Source of the DNA: Kribbella rubisoli
Lineage (GTDB): Bacteria; Actinomycetota; Actinomycetes; Propionibacteriales; Kribbellaceae
DNA: 64,000 bases
Direction of reading: 5' to 3'
Assembly: GCF_004217145.1 (NCBI RefSeq)
Contig: NZ_SHKR01000011.1
Span: 372,001-436,000, forward strand
Made by a program: the position numbers and the translations under genes. Shown one piece after another: positions 43,464-52,054 of the stretch. The number at the start of each line of letters is the position of its first letter. Positions within the stretch are counted from its first letter, which is position 1. The notes under the pieces were generated by a model. That model worked only from the letters and a program-made list of their open reading frames with translations, was not told where the DNA came from and did no database searches.

Positions 43464-44341
43464 GCCTTGATTCCCCCAGACAGGCCCACACCACGTAGAA
43501 ATGCTCGCTGGAAAACCAGGAACAGCAGCACCGGGATCAGCAGGGCCAGGAACAGACCCGCCAACTGGATGTTGAGCTCCGTCACCTTGGCGATCTTGGG
43601 CAACGCCACCGAGACCGGCTGCAGATCCGGATTCGTCAGCACCAGCAGAGGCCACAGGTAGTCCTTCCAGGAAGAGATGATGCTGAGCAGCGCGACCACA
43701 CCGAGGATCGGCCGCGACAGCGGGAGCACGAGCGAGGTGAACACGCGGACCGTTCCGGCGCCGTCGATGCGGGCCGCTTCGAAGTACTCGCGTGGGATGC
43801 CGTCGAAGAACCGCTTGACGATCAGCACGTTGAACGCACTGGCCGCGGGTGGCAGCCAGACCGCCCAGAACGTGTTGGTCAGGTTCGCGTGGACCACCGG
43901 CACTTTCAGCACGGTCAGGTACAGCGGGACGAGCGAGACGATGTGCGGTACGAACAACGTGGCCAGGATCCCTGCGGACAGCAGTGCGCCCCACCGCGGC
44001 CGCAGCACGCTCAGGACGTAGCCGGCCGTCGTACAGACGATCAGCGACGCAATCGCCGTACCGGCGGCGATCATGGCGGTGTTGCCGAGGTAGTAGCCGA
44101 TGTGCGCTTGTTGCCATGCAGTGGAGAGATTGCCCCACTGCACCTGGCCGGACGGGAACCACGCGAGTGGCGATCGGATGCTGTCCTGTGTCGGCGAGAT
44201 CGCTGCCTTGAGCAACCAAAGCAGCGGACCGAGACCGGCGACGAGCAGTCCGATCAGTACGACTACCTGTCCGATGACGAACGGAACTCGAACCTTGGTG
44301 AGCCGGCGGTCGGCATCCGACAGCGCACCCCGCTCGCTCAC
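43460..44341 (-). CDS. sugar ABC transporter permease (MalG type)
   Basis: 293 residues, six hydrophobic segments. The EAA loop is FEAARIDGAGTVRVFTSLVL. Overlaps the preceding permease gene and the following SDR gene by 4 bp each, so the operon is tightly coupled. Confidence 0.92.
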   Translation of the reverse strand: MSERGALSDADRRLTKVRVPFVIGQVVVLIGLLVAGLGPLLWLLKAAISPTQDSIRSPLAWFPSGQVQWGNLSTAWQQAHIGYYLGNTAMIAAGTAIASLIVCTTAGYVLSVLRPRWGALLSAGILATLFVPHIVSLVPLYLTVLKVPVVHANLTNTFWAVWLPPAASAFNVLIVKRFFDGIPREYFEAARIDGAGTVRVFTSLVLPLSRPILGVVALLSIISSWKDYLWPLLVLTNPDLQPVSVALPKIAKVTELNIQLAGLFLALLIPVLLFLVFQRAFLRGVGLSGGIKA

Positions 44342-45234
44342 TCCGTACTCCAGCCACGCGTAGCGAACTGGAAGACCGCCGACAGTACGGCGAGAACCAG
44401 CGCCAGCAGCACGCTGAGCGCAGTTGCAGCGCCGTAGTCACCGTTGACGAAGGCGTAGTTGTAGATGAGCAGCAGAATCGTCATCGTCGACCCTTGCGGT
44501 CCGCCGCCGGTGAACAGCAGCGGCTCGGTGAACAGTTGCATGGTGCCGATCACCTGCAGGAGCAGCATCAGCAGCAGGACGCCACGCAGATGCGGCAACA
44601 TCACGTGCCAGACCCGCCGTACGACGCCCGCGCCGTCCAGCTCGGCCGCCTCGTACAAGTCAGCGCGTACGGAGGTCAGTGCGGCCAGGTAGATGATCAC
44701 TGCGTTGCCCGCACCGGCCCAGGTGGCTTCCAGCACGATCGAGGGCATCGCCGACGACGGACTGTCCAGCCAGGGGTACGGTCCGAGCCCGACCGTGCCG
44801 AGGATGGTGTTGAACATCCCGCTCGGCGACGGGTCGTAGAAGAACCGCCAGAGCAGGATGGCAACCACCGGCGGCGTGATCACCGGCAGGTACGCGAGTG
44901 CCGAGTACAGCCAGGACTTGCCCCGCAACTCGGACAGGAACATCGCCAGCAGCACCGGCACCGGGAAGCCGAACAGCAAAGCCAGCAAGGTGAACCAGAC
45001 CGTGTTCAGAGCCGCCTGACCGACACCAGGGTCGGACAACACGTACCGGAAGTTCTCCAGCCCGACCCACTTGACCGGATCGATCAGATTGGTCTGCTGG
45101 AGGCTCATCACCAGGCCCTTGACGATCGGGCCCCAGGAGAACACCACGAAGACCAGGAGCACCGGCAGTGCGAACAGCACTGCCGGTACTCCGTTGCGCA
45201 GACGGCGAAGCAACTCAGCGCCCGAGCTTGGCAT
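44338..45234 (-). CDS. sugar ABC transporter permease (MalF type)
   Basis: 298 residues. EAA loop YEAAELDGAGVVRRVWHVML. Overlaps the binding-protein gene's end by 20 bp. Partner of the next permease; no ATPase gene in the operon. Confidence 0.92.
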   Translation of the reverse strand: MPSSGAELLRRLRNGVPAVLFALPVLLVFVVFSWGPIVKGLVMSLQQTNLIDPVKWVGLENFRYVLSDPGVGQAALNTVWFTLLALLFGFPVPVLLAMFLSELRGKSWLYSALAYLPVITPPVVAILLWRFFYDPSPSGMFNTILGTVGLGPYPWLDSPSSAMPSIVLEATWAGAGNAVIIYLAALTSVRADLYEAAELDGAGVVRRVWHVMLPHLRGVLLLMLLLQVIGTMQLFTEPLLFTGGGPQGSTMTILLLIYNYAFVNGDYGAATALSVLLALVLAVLSAVFQFATRGWSTE

Positions 45235-46576
45235 TCACGGTGCCGGTCGCCTTGGTCAGCAGCGCCGGGATGTCGGCCTTCGCGTTACCCAGTACGGCCT
45301 GCACGACCGGGTCGAGCGCGGCGTACACCTCCTGAGCCTTCACCGGCGGCTCAGGGATGATCTTCTGGTCAGCGGCCACCTTCGTGTACGGCTCGAACTG
45401 CGCCAGCGGCACATTGACGTACGGCTTGATCCAGCTCTGGTACGTCGACCACTGGTCCGCTGCAACCACCGGGAGACCCGGCGTACCGACTGGCAGCTTT
45501 CCGGCCACACCGGCCTTGGCGGCCGTCACCGCGGCGTCCTGGTCCACGTACTTGTTCAGGTAGTTGAACTTGATCCACTTGACCGCGGCAACCTTCTCCG
45601 CGTCGGTCGCGGTCGGGCTGACGATCTGGACGCTGCCACCGGTGAGCGTGCCGTGGTCGCCGCCCTGCTGCGGCATCGGGCCGATGCCGAAGGCCGACGA
45701 CGGCAGGCCGTTCTGCTGCACGAGCGTGCGGTAGCCGTCGGGCGCCGCCATGAACATCCCGATCTTCCCGGCCGCGAACGCCTTGGAGATGCCGGGGATG
45801 TCGTACAGCACGGCCTGGCCCATCGACTTGTCGGTCCACTTCATGTCGTGCAGCAACTGCAGCGCGGCCTTCGACGGCGCGTCGTCGAACGTCGCCTTGC
45901 TGCCGTCCTCGTTCTCGATCGAACCGCCGAACGCGTACGTCTGGGTGGTGAACATCCAGCCGCCGGTGTTGTTCGTGGTCAGTTGCGCGTAGCCGGCCTG
46001 ACCGGTCTTCTGGGCGATCTGCTTCGCGTCCGCGCGGACCTCGTCCCAGGTCGTCGGCGGCTTGTCCGGGTCCAGACCGGCCTTCTTGAACAGGTCGCGG
46101 TTGTAGACCATGCCGACCGAGTACGCGGCGGTCGGTACGGCGTAGACGTTGCCGGACTGGTCCTGGGCGATCTTGAGCACGTTCGGGTTGAGCTGGCTCA
46201 GCAGGCCGTCGTCCTTGAGCACCTTGGTCAGGTCGGCGGCCTGCTTACGGGCGATCAGGCCCTGCGGCTCGGTGAACGGCACGTTCAGCACGTCCGGCAG
46301 CTGACCGCCGGCGGCCTGCGCCTGGAACGTGGTCGCGTCCCAGAGCGTCTCGACCGGATTCAGCTTGATGTCCGGGTTCGCCTTCTGGAAGTCGGCGACT
46401 CTCTTGTCGAACGCCGCCCGGTTGGCGGGATCGGAACTCGTGGGACGGTCACCGACCGTGATCGTCACCTGTGCGTCGGAGCCGGAAGCACCGGTCGACG
46501 ACGGCGCGCTGGAGCAAGCCACCAGCAAGAACGGCACTGAAAGCCCTGCAGCACAACGGATTGCGAATCTGTTCAT
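45215..46576 (-). CDS. CUT1-type sugar ABC transporter substrate-binding lipoprotein
   Basis: 453 residues. Lipobox FLLVACSS with Cys21. Mature domain: AQVTITVGDRPTSSDPANRA and KIGMFMAAPDGYRTLV. First gene of an operon (binding protein, two permeases, SDR) preceded by two LacI-type operators. The ligand is probably what the secreted hydrolase at 38761 releases. Confidence 0.92.
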   Translation of the reverse strand: MNRFAIRCAAGLSVPFLLVACSSAPSSTGASGSDAQVTITVGDRPTSSDPANRAAFDKRVADFQKANPDIKLNPVETLWDATTFQAQAAGGQLPDVLNVPFTEPQGLIARKQAADLTKVLKDDGLLSQLNPNVLKIAQDQSGNVYAVPTAAYSVGMVYNRDLFKKAGLDPDKPPTTWDEVRADAKQIAQKTGQAGYAQLTTNNTGGWMFTTQTYAFGGSIENEDGSKATFDDAPSKAALQLLHDMKWTDKSMGQAVLYDIPGISKAFAAGKIGMFMAAPDGYRTLVQQNGLPSSAFGIGPMPQQGGDHGTLTGGSVQIVSPTATDAEKVAAVKWIKFNYLNKYVDQDAAVTAAKAGVAGKLPVGTPGLPVVAADQWSTYQSWIKPYVNVPLAQFEPYTKVAADQKIIPEPPVKAQEVYAALDPVVQAVLGNAKADIPALLTKATGTVNAKLGR

Positions 46577-46628
46577 CGAAGCTCCTCAGCGGGGATGGCG
46601 ATCGGCGAGCCGACCGTTCCGCAGAGTA

Positions 46629-46675
46629 GCGCAAGCGCTTTCGCAAATACTAGACCTCAGCGAAACTGGTTTCGC
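46629..46675. promoter_or_regulatory. two LacI-type operators upstream of the third importer
   Basis: GCGCAAGCGCTTTCGC at 46629-46644 (one mismatched pair) and GCGAAACTGGTTTCGC at 46660-46675 (perfect 7-nt arms). Centres are 31 bp apart, about three helical turns. The sites share the GCGAAA-n4-TTTCGC pattern with 41550-41565, tying this operon to the LacI gene at 41629. Confidence 0.68.
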
Positions 46676-46691
46676 ATCCGTTGCGACTCCG

Positions 46692-47213
46692 TTAACGACG
46701 GCGGGCGCGGTACGACGCGACTCGCGTCCGGCTCGCGCATTTCGGCGTACAGAACCTGCGCGGGCGGCGCTCGGCCGGGTTCGCGAAGACCCGCTCGCAG
46801 TCCACCGCAGCGCAGACTCCGAGCGCCTCGAACCCATGGCCGGCCGCGAACGTTGCCAGCCCCAGCGCGGTCGTCGCCGCGAGCCACTCGGCCCACGACG
46901 CATGCGGCTCGGCGACATGCAGATGCCACGGCGATCCGTCGTGATCCGAGAGATACGGACGTACGGCGTACTCCGCGAGCAGCCCGTTGATCACCTCGGC
47001 CCCACCGCTGTGGAAGACGGGCCGCACGCGCTCTCGTACTGCGCGCACGGCGGTCAGGTCCTCATCGGTCAGCTCGATCAGGTCGGACTCGCCGTGGTCG
47101 AGCAGGAACGCACGCAGCGCGGCCGGCGAGGTCAACTGCTCGGGCTCGCGGGTCCGTGTGTTCACCAGGTCGACGGCGAGCCGGATCAGCCGATCCGGGG
47201 ACTGAATTTCCAC
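46692..47213 (-). CDS. CGNR zinc-finger/ABATE-domain regulator
   Basis: 173 residues. The N-terminal ABATE region reads LIRLAVDLVNTRTREPEQLT. The C-terminal zinc finger has Cys in ALGVCAAVDCERVF and RRFCTPKCASRTRVASYRAR; the name-giving CGN is replaced by CERVF. GTG 47213 is chosen for its GGGAGGAG ribosome site; an ATG at 47234 lies inside that site's upstream DNA. Divergent from an MFS gene, its likely target. Confidence 0.82.
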   Translation of the reverse strand: MEIQSPDRLIRLAVDLVNTRTREPEQLTSPAALRAFLLDHGESDLIELTDEDLTAVRAVRERVRPVFHSGGAEVINGLLAEYAVRPYLSDHDGSPWHLHVAEPHASWAEWLAATTALGLATFAAGHGFEALGVCAAVDCERVFANPAERRPRRFCTPKCASRTRVASYRARRR

Positions 47214-47225
47214 TGGACTCCTCCC

Positions 47226-47271
47226 GTAACGCATTTGTTAGCGTAACGCGTAACAGATTAATTTGCGTTAC
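47226..47271. promoter_or_regulatory. GTAACGC repeats between CGNR and MFS genes
   Basis: GTAACGCA at 47226-47233 and TGCGTTAC at 47264-47271 form an inverted repeat; GTAACGC recurs at 47243-47249 and TTAGCGTA lies at 47239-47246. The whole divergent spacer is built of these words and probably binds the CGNR protein. Confidence 0.5.
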
Positions 47272-47283
47272 AGGAGGGTCGGC

Positions 47284-48474
47284 GTGCCAGGACCTAGCTA
47301 CTACCTCGCGGCGACGCTGGCGCGGTTCGCCGACGAGATGGTCGCGTTCACGCTCGTACTGCTCGTGCTGGATCGCACCGACAGCCCGACCCTCGCCGGC
47401 ATCACCGGCGCGGCCTACGCGCTCCCGGCCATCGTCACCGGCCCGTTGCTCGGAGCGTGGCTCGATCGGACGTCCCGCCGCCGCAGCGCACTGGCGATCA
47501 ACCAGGCGACGCTGGCCGCAGTCATGCTCGGTCTGCTCGCGGTGGTCGGTCACAGTGCGCACTGGATCCCGCCGGTCCTCGCGGCGGTGGCAGGTGCGAC
47601 GTTGCCGATGGTGAGCGGCGGCTTCACCAGCATGCTGCCGAGCCTGTTCCGGCCGGAGCGGCTGGCGCGCGCCAACGCGTTCGAGTCGGTGAGCTTCAGC
47701 GCGGCGACCATCGCCGGACCGGCGACCGCAGCCACCGTCGCCGCAGTGGTCTCGGTCGATGCCGCCGTGGTGGTCATCGTGGTTGCGGCGGCGTGCAGCA
47801 TCGTCGCTATCAGCCGCCTGCCGGCGCTCCCACCGGTCGGCGGTGGCGGCGAGTCTTTCTTCAGCTCGGTCGTCGGCGGACTTGTCCACCTGGCGCGCAC
47901 TCCGCGACTGCGGGCCTCCACCGTCACCACGACTCTGCTGATGGGCTTCACCGGCATGCTGCTGATCGCCCTGCCACTGCACATGGTTGAGCTCGGCATG
48001 CCGAAGTCCGCGGCCGGCTACCTGTGGACCGCAATCGAGATCGGTAGCGTCACCACAGCACTGCTACTGAGCCGTTTGCAGTCCCGCTGGCGTCCGGAGT
48101 ACGTGGTGATGCTGTCAGTCGCGGCGTACGGGTTGGTTCTACTGACGTGGTCGCTCGCCACCACGTTCGCCGTACTCGTCCTGCTTGCAGTCGCCGCCGG
48201 ACTGGCCGAAGGACCAGCACTGCCGGCGATGTTCGCAGCCCGGCAGCAGTACAGCCCGCCGTACCTCCAGGGCCGAGTCAGCACCACCGCCGCGAGCCTC
48301 CGCGTCGGCACGTCCGCCCTGGGCCAAGCCACCGCCGGGGTGCTGGTTCCAGCACTAGGCACCCGCGCAGCCCTCGCCGCCATAGGCCTGGGCCTAGCAG
48401 CCGCCGCCCTCACCGGCCGCCTGGCCGCCTGGCCGCCACCCTCCGACCGCCACCCTCCGACCGCGACCCTCTGA
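47284..48474 (+). CDS. MFS transporter, probable efflux
   Basis: 396 residues with about 12 hydrophobic segments. LGAWLDRTSRRRSALAI is the loop 2-3 signature of MFS exporters of the MFS_3/enterobactin-exporter kind. GTG 47284 follows AGGAGGG at 47272-47278. Substrate unknown; the divergent CGNR regulator probably responds to it. The stop codon lies inside a hairpin arm. Confidence 0.82.
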   Translation: MPGPSYYLAATLARFADEMVAFTLVLLVLDRTDSPTLAGITGAAYALPAIVTGPLLGAWLDRTSRRRSALAINQATLAAVMLGLLAVVGHSAHWIPPVLAAVAGATLPMVSGGFTSMLPSLFRPERLARANAFESVSFSAATIAGPATAATVAAVVSVDAAVVVIVVAAACSIVAISRLPALPPVGGGGESFFSSVVGGLVHLARTPRLRASTVTTTLLMGFTGMLLIALPLHMVELGMPKSAAGYLWTAIEIGSVTTALLLSRLQSRWRPEYVVMLSVAAYGLVLLTWSLATTFAVLVLLAVAAGLAEGPALPAMFAARQQYSPPYLQGRVSTTAASLRVGTSALGQATAGVLVPALGTRAALAAIGLGLAAAALTGRLAAWPPPSDRHPPTATL

Positions 48475-48553
48475 GGGGTCAACCCCTCGGAGGGCCGGTT
48501 GACCCCTCAGATTCTCGGGGCCAAACCGACCAGCTCAGGGGTTGGCCCCTGAG
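48471..48553. terminator. double hairpin between convergent genes
   Basis: CTGAGGGGTCAACC (48471-48484, includes the MFS stop) pairs with 48497-48510, a perfect 14-nt stem with a 12-nt loop. CTCAGGGG-TTGG-CCCCTGAG follows at 48534-48553. GGGGCCAA (48517-48524 area) can also pair with TTGGCCCC, giving an alternative fold. Lies between convergent genes. Confidence 0.6.
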
Positions 48554-48621
48554 ACGTCCGGCGGGGTGACGGCGTGGTGGCGGCGTGGTGGCGTGGTGGC
48601 GGCGGGGCGTGCCGCGCCATG

Positions 48622-49500
48622 TCAGCCGAGGATGACGGAGCGGCTCAGGCTGCGGGGCTGGTCCGGGTTCAGGCCGAGGGCGAGGGACTTGGCCACGGCG
48701 ACGCGCTGGGCTACGACGAGCGATGCCATCGGGTCCAGGTCGTGGTGTACGACGGTGGCGCCGGTCGCGGCGACGTCGTCGAGCAGGCCCACCGGCGGCT
48801 CGCCGAAGATCCACACGCCACGCCCGGGCTGCGCGATCGCGATCGGGCCGTGCCGGTAGTCCATCGCCGGGTACGCCTCGGTCCACGCCGACGCCGCCTC
48901 ACGCTGCTTGAGCGCGGCCTCGTGTGCCAGGCCGACCGTCCAGCGGGTGCCGAGGTACGTGACCTGCTCGAGCTTGGCCAGGTCGTCGACGTCGATGGTC
49001 AGTGCGGTCTGAGCGTCCGCAGCGGCCTGGGTCAGGTCCTGACCGAGCGACGCGCGCAGCAGCGCCAGCGTGGTGGTGGCGAACCGGGTCTGAACAACGG
49101 ACTGCTCATCCGCGAAGTCCAGCATGATGGTGTGATCGGCCAGCTCGACGATCGGCGAGCCGGGCGTGGCCGTGATCGCGATGGTCGGCAGGTCGGTCTC
49201 GCGGATCAGGTCGAGTACTTCGGTTGTCGTACCGGAGCGGCTGATCACCACAACGGCGTCGTACGCACGACCGGCCGGGAACTCGGATCCGCCGAACGCG
49301 TCGGTCTCGCCCTGACCCAAGTCCTCGCGCAGCGCGGCGTAGGCCATCGCCATGAACCAGGACGTCCCGCAGCCGACCGCCGCGACCCGTTGGCCGGCCT
49401 TCGGAAGTGCACCGCCGTACTGCGCGAAACCGTCCGCGACCTGTCGCCAGAGGTCCGGCTGAGTGGCGATCTCAGTGCTCACAAATGGCGTTTGCGTCAT
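48622..49500 (-). CDS. SIS-domain sugar-phosphate isomerase/deaminase
   Basis: 292 residues with two SIS domains. VAAVGCGTSWFMAMAYAALR and VVVISRSGTTTEVLDLIRET are the first phosphosugar site; TYLGTRWTVGLAHEAALKQR and MDYRHGPIA the second, as in AgaS and the isomerase part of GlmS. Probably isomerises or deaminates an amino-sugar phosphate. Divergent from a DeoR-type regulator that likely controls it. Confidence 0.82.
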   Translation of the reverse strand: MTQTPFVSTEIATQPDLWRQVADGFAQYGGALPKAGQRVAAVGCGTSWFMAMAYAALREDLGQGETDAFGGSEFPAGRAYDAVVVISRSGTTTEVLDLIRETDLPTIAITATPGSPIVELADHTIMLDFADEQSVVQTRFATTTLALLRASLGQDLTQAAADAQTALTIDVDDLAKLEQVTYLGTRWTVGLAHEAALKQREAASAWTEAYPAMDYRHGPIAIAQPGRGVWIFGEPPVGLLDDVAATGATVVHHDLDPMASLVVAQRVAVAKSLALGLNPDQPRSLSRSVILG

Positions 49501-49522
49501 GTCGTCTCCGCGCTTGTCATGG

Positions 49523-49547
49523 TCGAAACTGCTCGAACGTGATCGAA
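49523..49547. promoter_or_regulatory. three TCGAA repeats at 10-bp steps, candidate DeoR operator
   Basis: TCGAA occurs at 49523-49527, 49533-49537 and 49543-49547, each preceded by G and one base, exactly one helical turn apart, in the 101-bp spacer between the SIS gene and the DeoR gene. DeoR-family proteins commonly bind short direct repeats. Confidence 0.6.
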
Positions 49548-49601
49548 TGGTGCCAACCAGCCGCCACCCGGCTGACCGATTGTGTGAAGGAGGAGCCCCG
49601 G

Positions 49602-50384
49602 GTGAAGCGTTATGAACGCCTGAACACCTTGCTCGAGTCGCTCGCCGAGAAGGGCGCCATCGACGTCGACGAGCTCGCCGAGCAGTTGCACGTCTCGGCG
49701 GCCACGATCAGGCGCGACTTGGACCATCTCGGCAAGCAGCAGCTCCTCACCCGGACCCGCGGCGGCGCTGTGGCCAACGCGGTGTCGTACGACCTGCCGC
49801 TGCGCTACAAGACTGCGCGTTTCGCGTCCGAGAAGCAGCGGATCGCGCAAGCGGCGGCCACTTTGGTCCGTCGCGGCATGGTGATCGGGATGAACGGCGG
49901 TACGACGATCTCCGAGGTGGCGCGCACGCTGGCGACCCGCCCGGAGCTGTCCGCGGAGCACGGCGAGCCCGCGTTCACGCTCGTCACCAACGCGCTGAAC
50001 ATCGCCAACGAGCTGATCGTCCGGCCGCACGTGAAGATGGTGCTGACCGGCGGTGTGGCCCGGCCGCAGTCCTACGAGATGATCGGCCCGCTGTCGCACC
50101 GGATCCTGTCCGACCTGTCCCTGGACATCGCCTTCATCGGCGTCGACGGGATCGACGAGACCGGCGCCACCGCCCATCACGAGGGCGAGGCCAACATCAA
50201 CCAGCTGATCGTCAGCCGGGCCGCGAAGGTGGTCGTGGTGGCCGACTCGTCCAAGCTCGGGCAGCGTGCCTTCGCCCGGATCTGCGAGCTGAGCGAGATC
50301 GACACGATCGTCACCGACGCCCAGGCCGACGAGAGCCAGCTGACCGTCTTCAAGGAAGCCGGTATCGACGTCATCCGCGCCTGA
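49602..50384 (+). CDS. DeoR-family transcriptional regulator
   Basis: 260 residues from GTG 49602, with AAGGAGGAG 7-8 nt upstream. HTH: DVDELAEQLHVSAATIRRDL; DeoRC sensor with VIGMNGGTTISEVARTLATR, LIVRPHVKMVLTGGVARPQS and VVVVADSSKLGQRAFA. Responds to a sugar phosphate; the SIS enzyme gene is the divergent partner. The following gap, 50385-50525, shows no clear signal. Confidence 0.9.
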   Translation: MKRYERLNTLLESLAEKGAIDVDELAEQLHVSAATIRRDLDHLGKQQLLTRTRGGAVANAVSYDLPLRYKTARFASEKQRIAQAAATLVRRGMVIGMNGGTTISEVARTLATRPELSAEHGEPAFTLVTNALNIANELIVRPHVKMVLTGGVARPQSYEMIGPLSHRILSDLSLDIAFIGVDGIDETGATAHHEGEANINQLIVSRAAKVVVVADSSKLGQRAFARICELSEIDTIVTDAQADESQLTVFKEAGIDVIRA

Positions 50385-50525
50385 CCGCACTCCTCACCAC
50401 CTCCCCTCACATCCTCCTGAGGACGATCATATCTGATTGAGGGGCCGTTGTTATGAGCAAGAGTGCGCAACCTCCGCGCGTGCAGCACGGAAAGCGGACT
50501 TCCAACCGCTAGGCTCTGGTTCAGC

Positions 50526-51215
50526 ATGGGTACCGCAGCCGCAGAACACTCCGCCGACCACTGGGAGGACGCCATCGCCACCGGCATCGACCCGACGTCC
50601 TGGGCGTACGCCGAGGACTACACCGGCGAGGACGAAGTCGTCACCGGTGCACGGGCGAGCGCCGCGGACAGCGGTGTCGCCCCGATCGGCCCCGGCTCGG
50701 CGGCCGCCCTGAGCATGCTCGCCGCCGGCGCGGGCGCGAAGGCGGTCGTGGAGATCGGCACCGGGACCGGCGTCTCCGGCCTCGCCCTGCTGCGCGGGAT
50801 GCGCGCCGACGGCACGCTCACCACGGTCGACATCGACGCGGAGAACCAGCGCTTGGCCCGCAAGACCTTCCTGGACGCCGGCGTCGCCTCCAACCGCTTC
50901 CGGCTGATCGCCGGCGCCGGGCTCGACGTGGTCACCCGCCTCACCGACGGGCACTACGACCTGGTCTTCTGCGACGCGGACCGCCGCGAGAACACGGCGT
51001 ACCTGCACGAAGCCCTCCGCCTGCTCCGTCCCGGCGGCGTCGTCGCCTTCGCCGGCGTCCTCACCGGCGGCCGGGTCGCCGACCCCTCCCACCGCGACCC
51101 CGACACCATGGCCCTCCGAGACCTCATCCGAGCCGTCCGCGACGACGACGACCTGGTCTCAGCCCTCCTCCCCACCTCCGAAGGCCTCCTCACCGCCGCC
51201 AAACGCATGAGCTGA
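50526..51215 (+). CDS. class I SAM-dependent O-methyltransferase
   Basis: 229 residues. The SAM site VVEIGTGTGVSGLALLRGM, LTTVDIDAENQRLARKTF and YDLVFCDADRRENTAYLHEA match O-methyltransferase family 3. In M. tuberculosis a close relative lies directly beside sigE; here it is 12 kb away. Acceptor unknown. Confidence 0.85.
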   Translation: MGTAAAEHSADHWEDAIATGIDPTSWAYAEDYTGEDEVVTGARASAADSGVAPIGPGSAAALSMLAAGAGAKAVVEIGTGTGVSGLALLRGMRADGTLTTVDIDAENQRLARKTFLDAGVASNRFRLIAGAGLDVVTRLTDGHYDLVFCDADRRENTAYLHEALRLLRPGGVVAFAGVLTGGRVADPSHRDPDTMALRDLIRAVRDDDDLVSALLPTSEGLLTAAKRMS

Positions 51216-51245
51216 CGACCGGAAGGCTCCAACGAATCCAACAAA

Positions 51246-51273
51246 CGTGCTAATCGCCTGCTCGATTAGCACG
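51246..51273. terminator. hairpin between convergent genes
   Basis: CGTGCTAATCG (51246-51256) and CGATTAGCACG (51263-51273), perfect 11-nt arms with a 6-nt loop, between convergent methyltransferase and formamidase-like genes. Confidence 0.7.
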
Positions 51274-51331
51274 ATTCCATCGGTGTAGTTGCTACGGGTT
51301 GCTCGGGCGGCGGACCGAGCCTCGGACAGCG

Positions 51332-52054
51332 CTAGCCGGTTAGGCGGGTTAGTTCTGTGGTTAGTTCGTGCCATGCGGTGGAGAGTGGGTCTATCAGCTC
51401 GTAATGGCCGCAATGGGGGACGCGGACGAGGCGGGCGGTGGGGTGGGCGGCGAAGTAGGACTCGGTGATGCTTAGGGGGACGCGGGCGTCGTCGGTGCCG
51501 TGGATGAGGGTCACCGCGGCGATCGGGGCGGGCAGGTGGACCGGGTCCAGGTCGTTGCGTACTCCGCTGCCTATGAAGGCCTGTACGGCGCCCTCGTCCA
51601 GGTTGAGGCGATCCGCCATCAAGAGGTCGGCCACCGGCGCCAGTGCGATCAGGCCGCGGAGGCGGACCGGGTTCGTGGTCGCGGCGAGCCACAACGCCAG
51701 CTGGCCGCCTGCGGAGTGGCCGATCAGGAAGTAGCCGGCGTGTACGTCGACCAGGTCGGGCAGCGCTTCGAGCGCCGTACGGACGTCCGAGGTGGTCGCG
51801 TCGGGATCGCCTGGCTGTCGGCGGTAGTCCAGGGACACGACCGGCCAGCCGAGCTCGGAGAGGGCTTCGCACAAGGGGCGGGCGTGCTTGCGGTCGTAGT
51901 CGGGCCGCCAGAAACCACCGTGGATGAAGACGATCAGCGGGCGATACTCCTTCGCGTGCCAGTAGTCGATCACCTGGTCCGCCTGGTCGCCGTACCGCAG
52001 CTGCTGATCGGGCTCGCGGGCTTCACGAGTCAGTACGGATCGGTCCTCGGTCAT
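51332..52054 (-). CDS. kynB: alpha/beta hydrolase, probable kynurenine formamidase
   Basis: 240 residues. HGGFW (oxyanion hole), GHSAGGQLAL (nucleophile Ser), GTDDARVPL (Asp) and HCGHYE (His) fit the yeast-BNA7/mammalian type formamidase and other small esterases. It starts inside the last codons of the ACMSD gene and closes the kynurenine gene group, so hydrolysis of N-formylkynurenine is the natural reading. The name is based on context; a different esterase role is possible. Confidence 0.7.
   Translation of the reverse strand: MTEDRSVLTREAREPDQQLRYGDQADQVIDYWHAKEYRPLIVFIHGGFWRPDYDRKHARPLCEALSELGWPVVSLDYRRQPGDPDATTSDVRTALEALPDLVDVHAGYFLIGHSAGGQLALWLAATTNPVRLRGLIALAPVADLLMADRLNLDEGAVQAFIGSGVRNDLDPVHLPAPIAAVTLIHGTDDARVPLSITESYFAAHPTARLVRVPHCGHYELIDPLSTAWHELTTELTRLTG

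Noticed and set aside
42600..44441. A 613-codon frame extending the SDR gene upstream
   Set aside because: The extra part overlaps the intact permease gene in another phase; the GTG at 43463 has a ribosome site and starts at the Rossmann motif.
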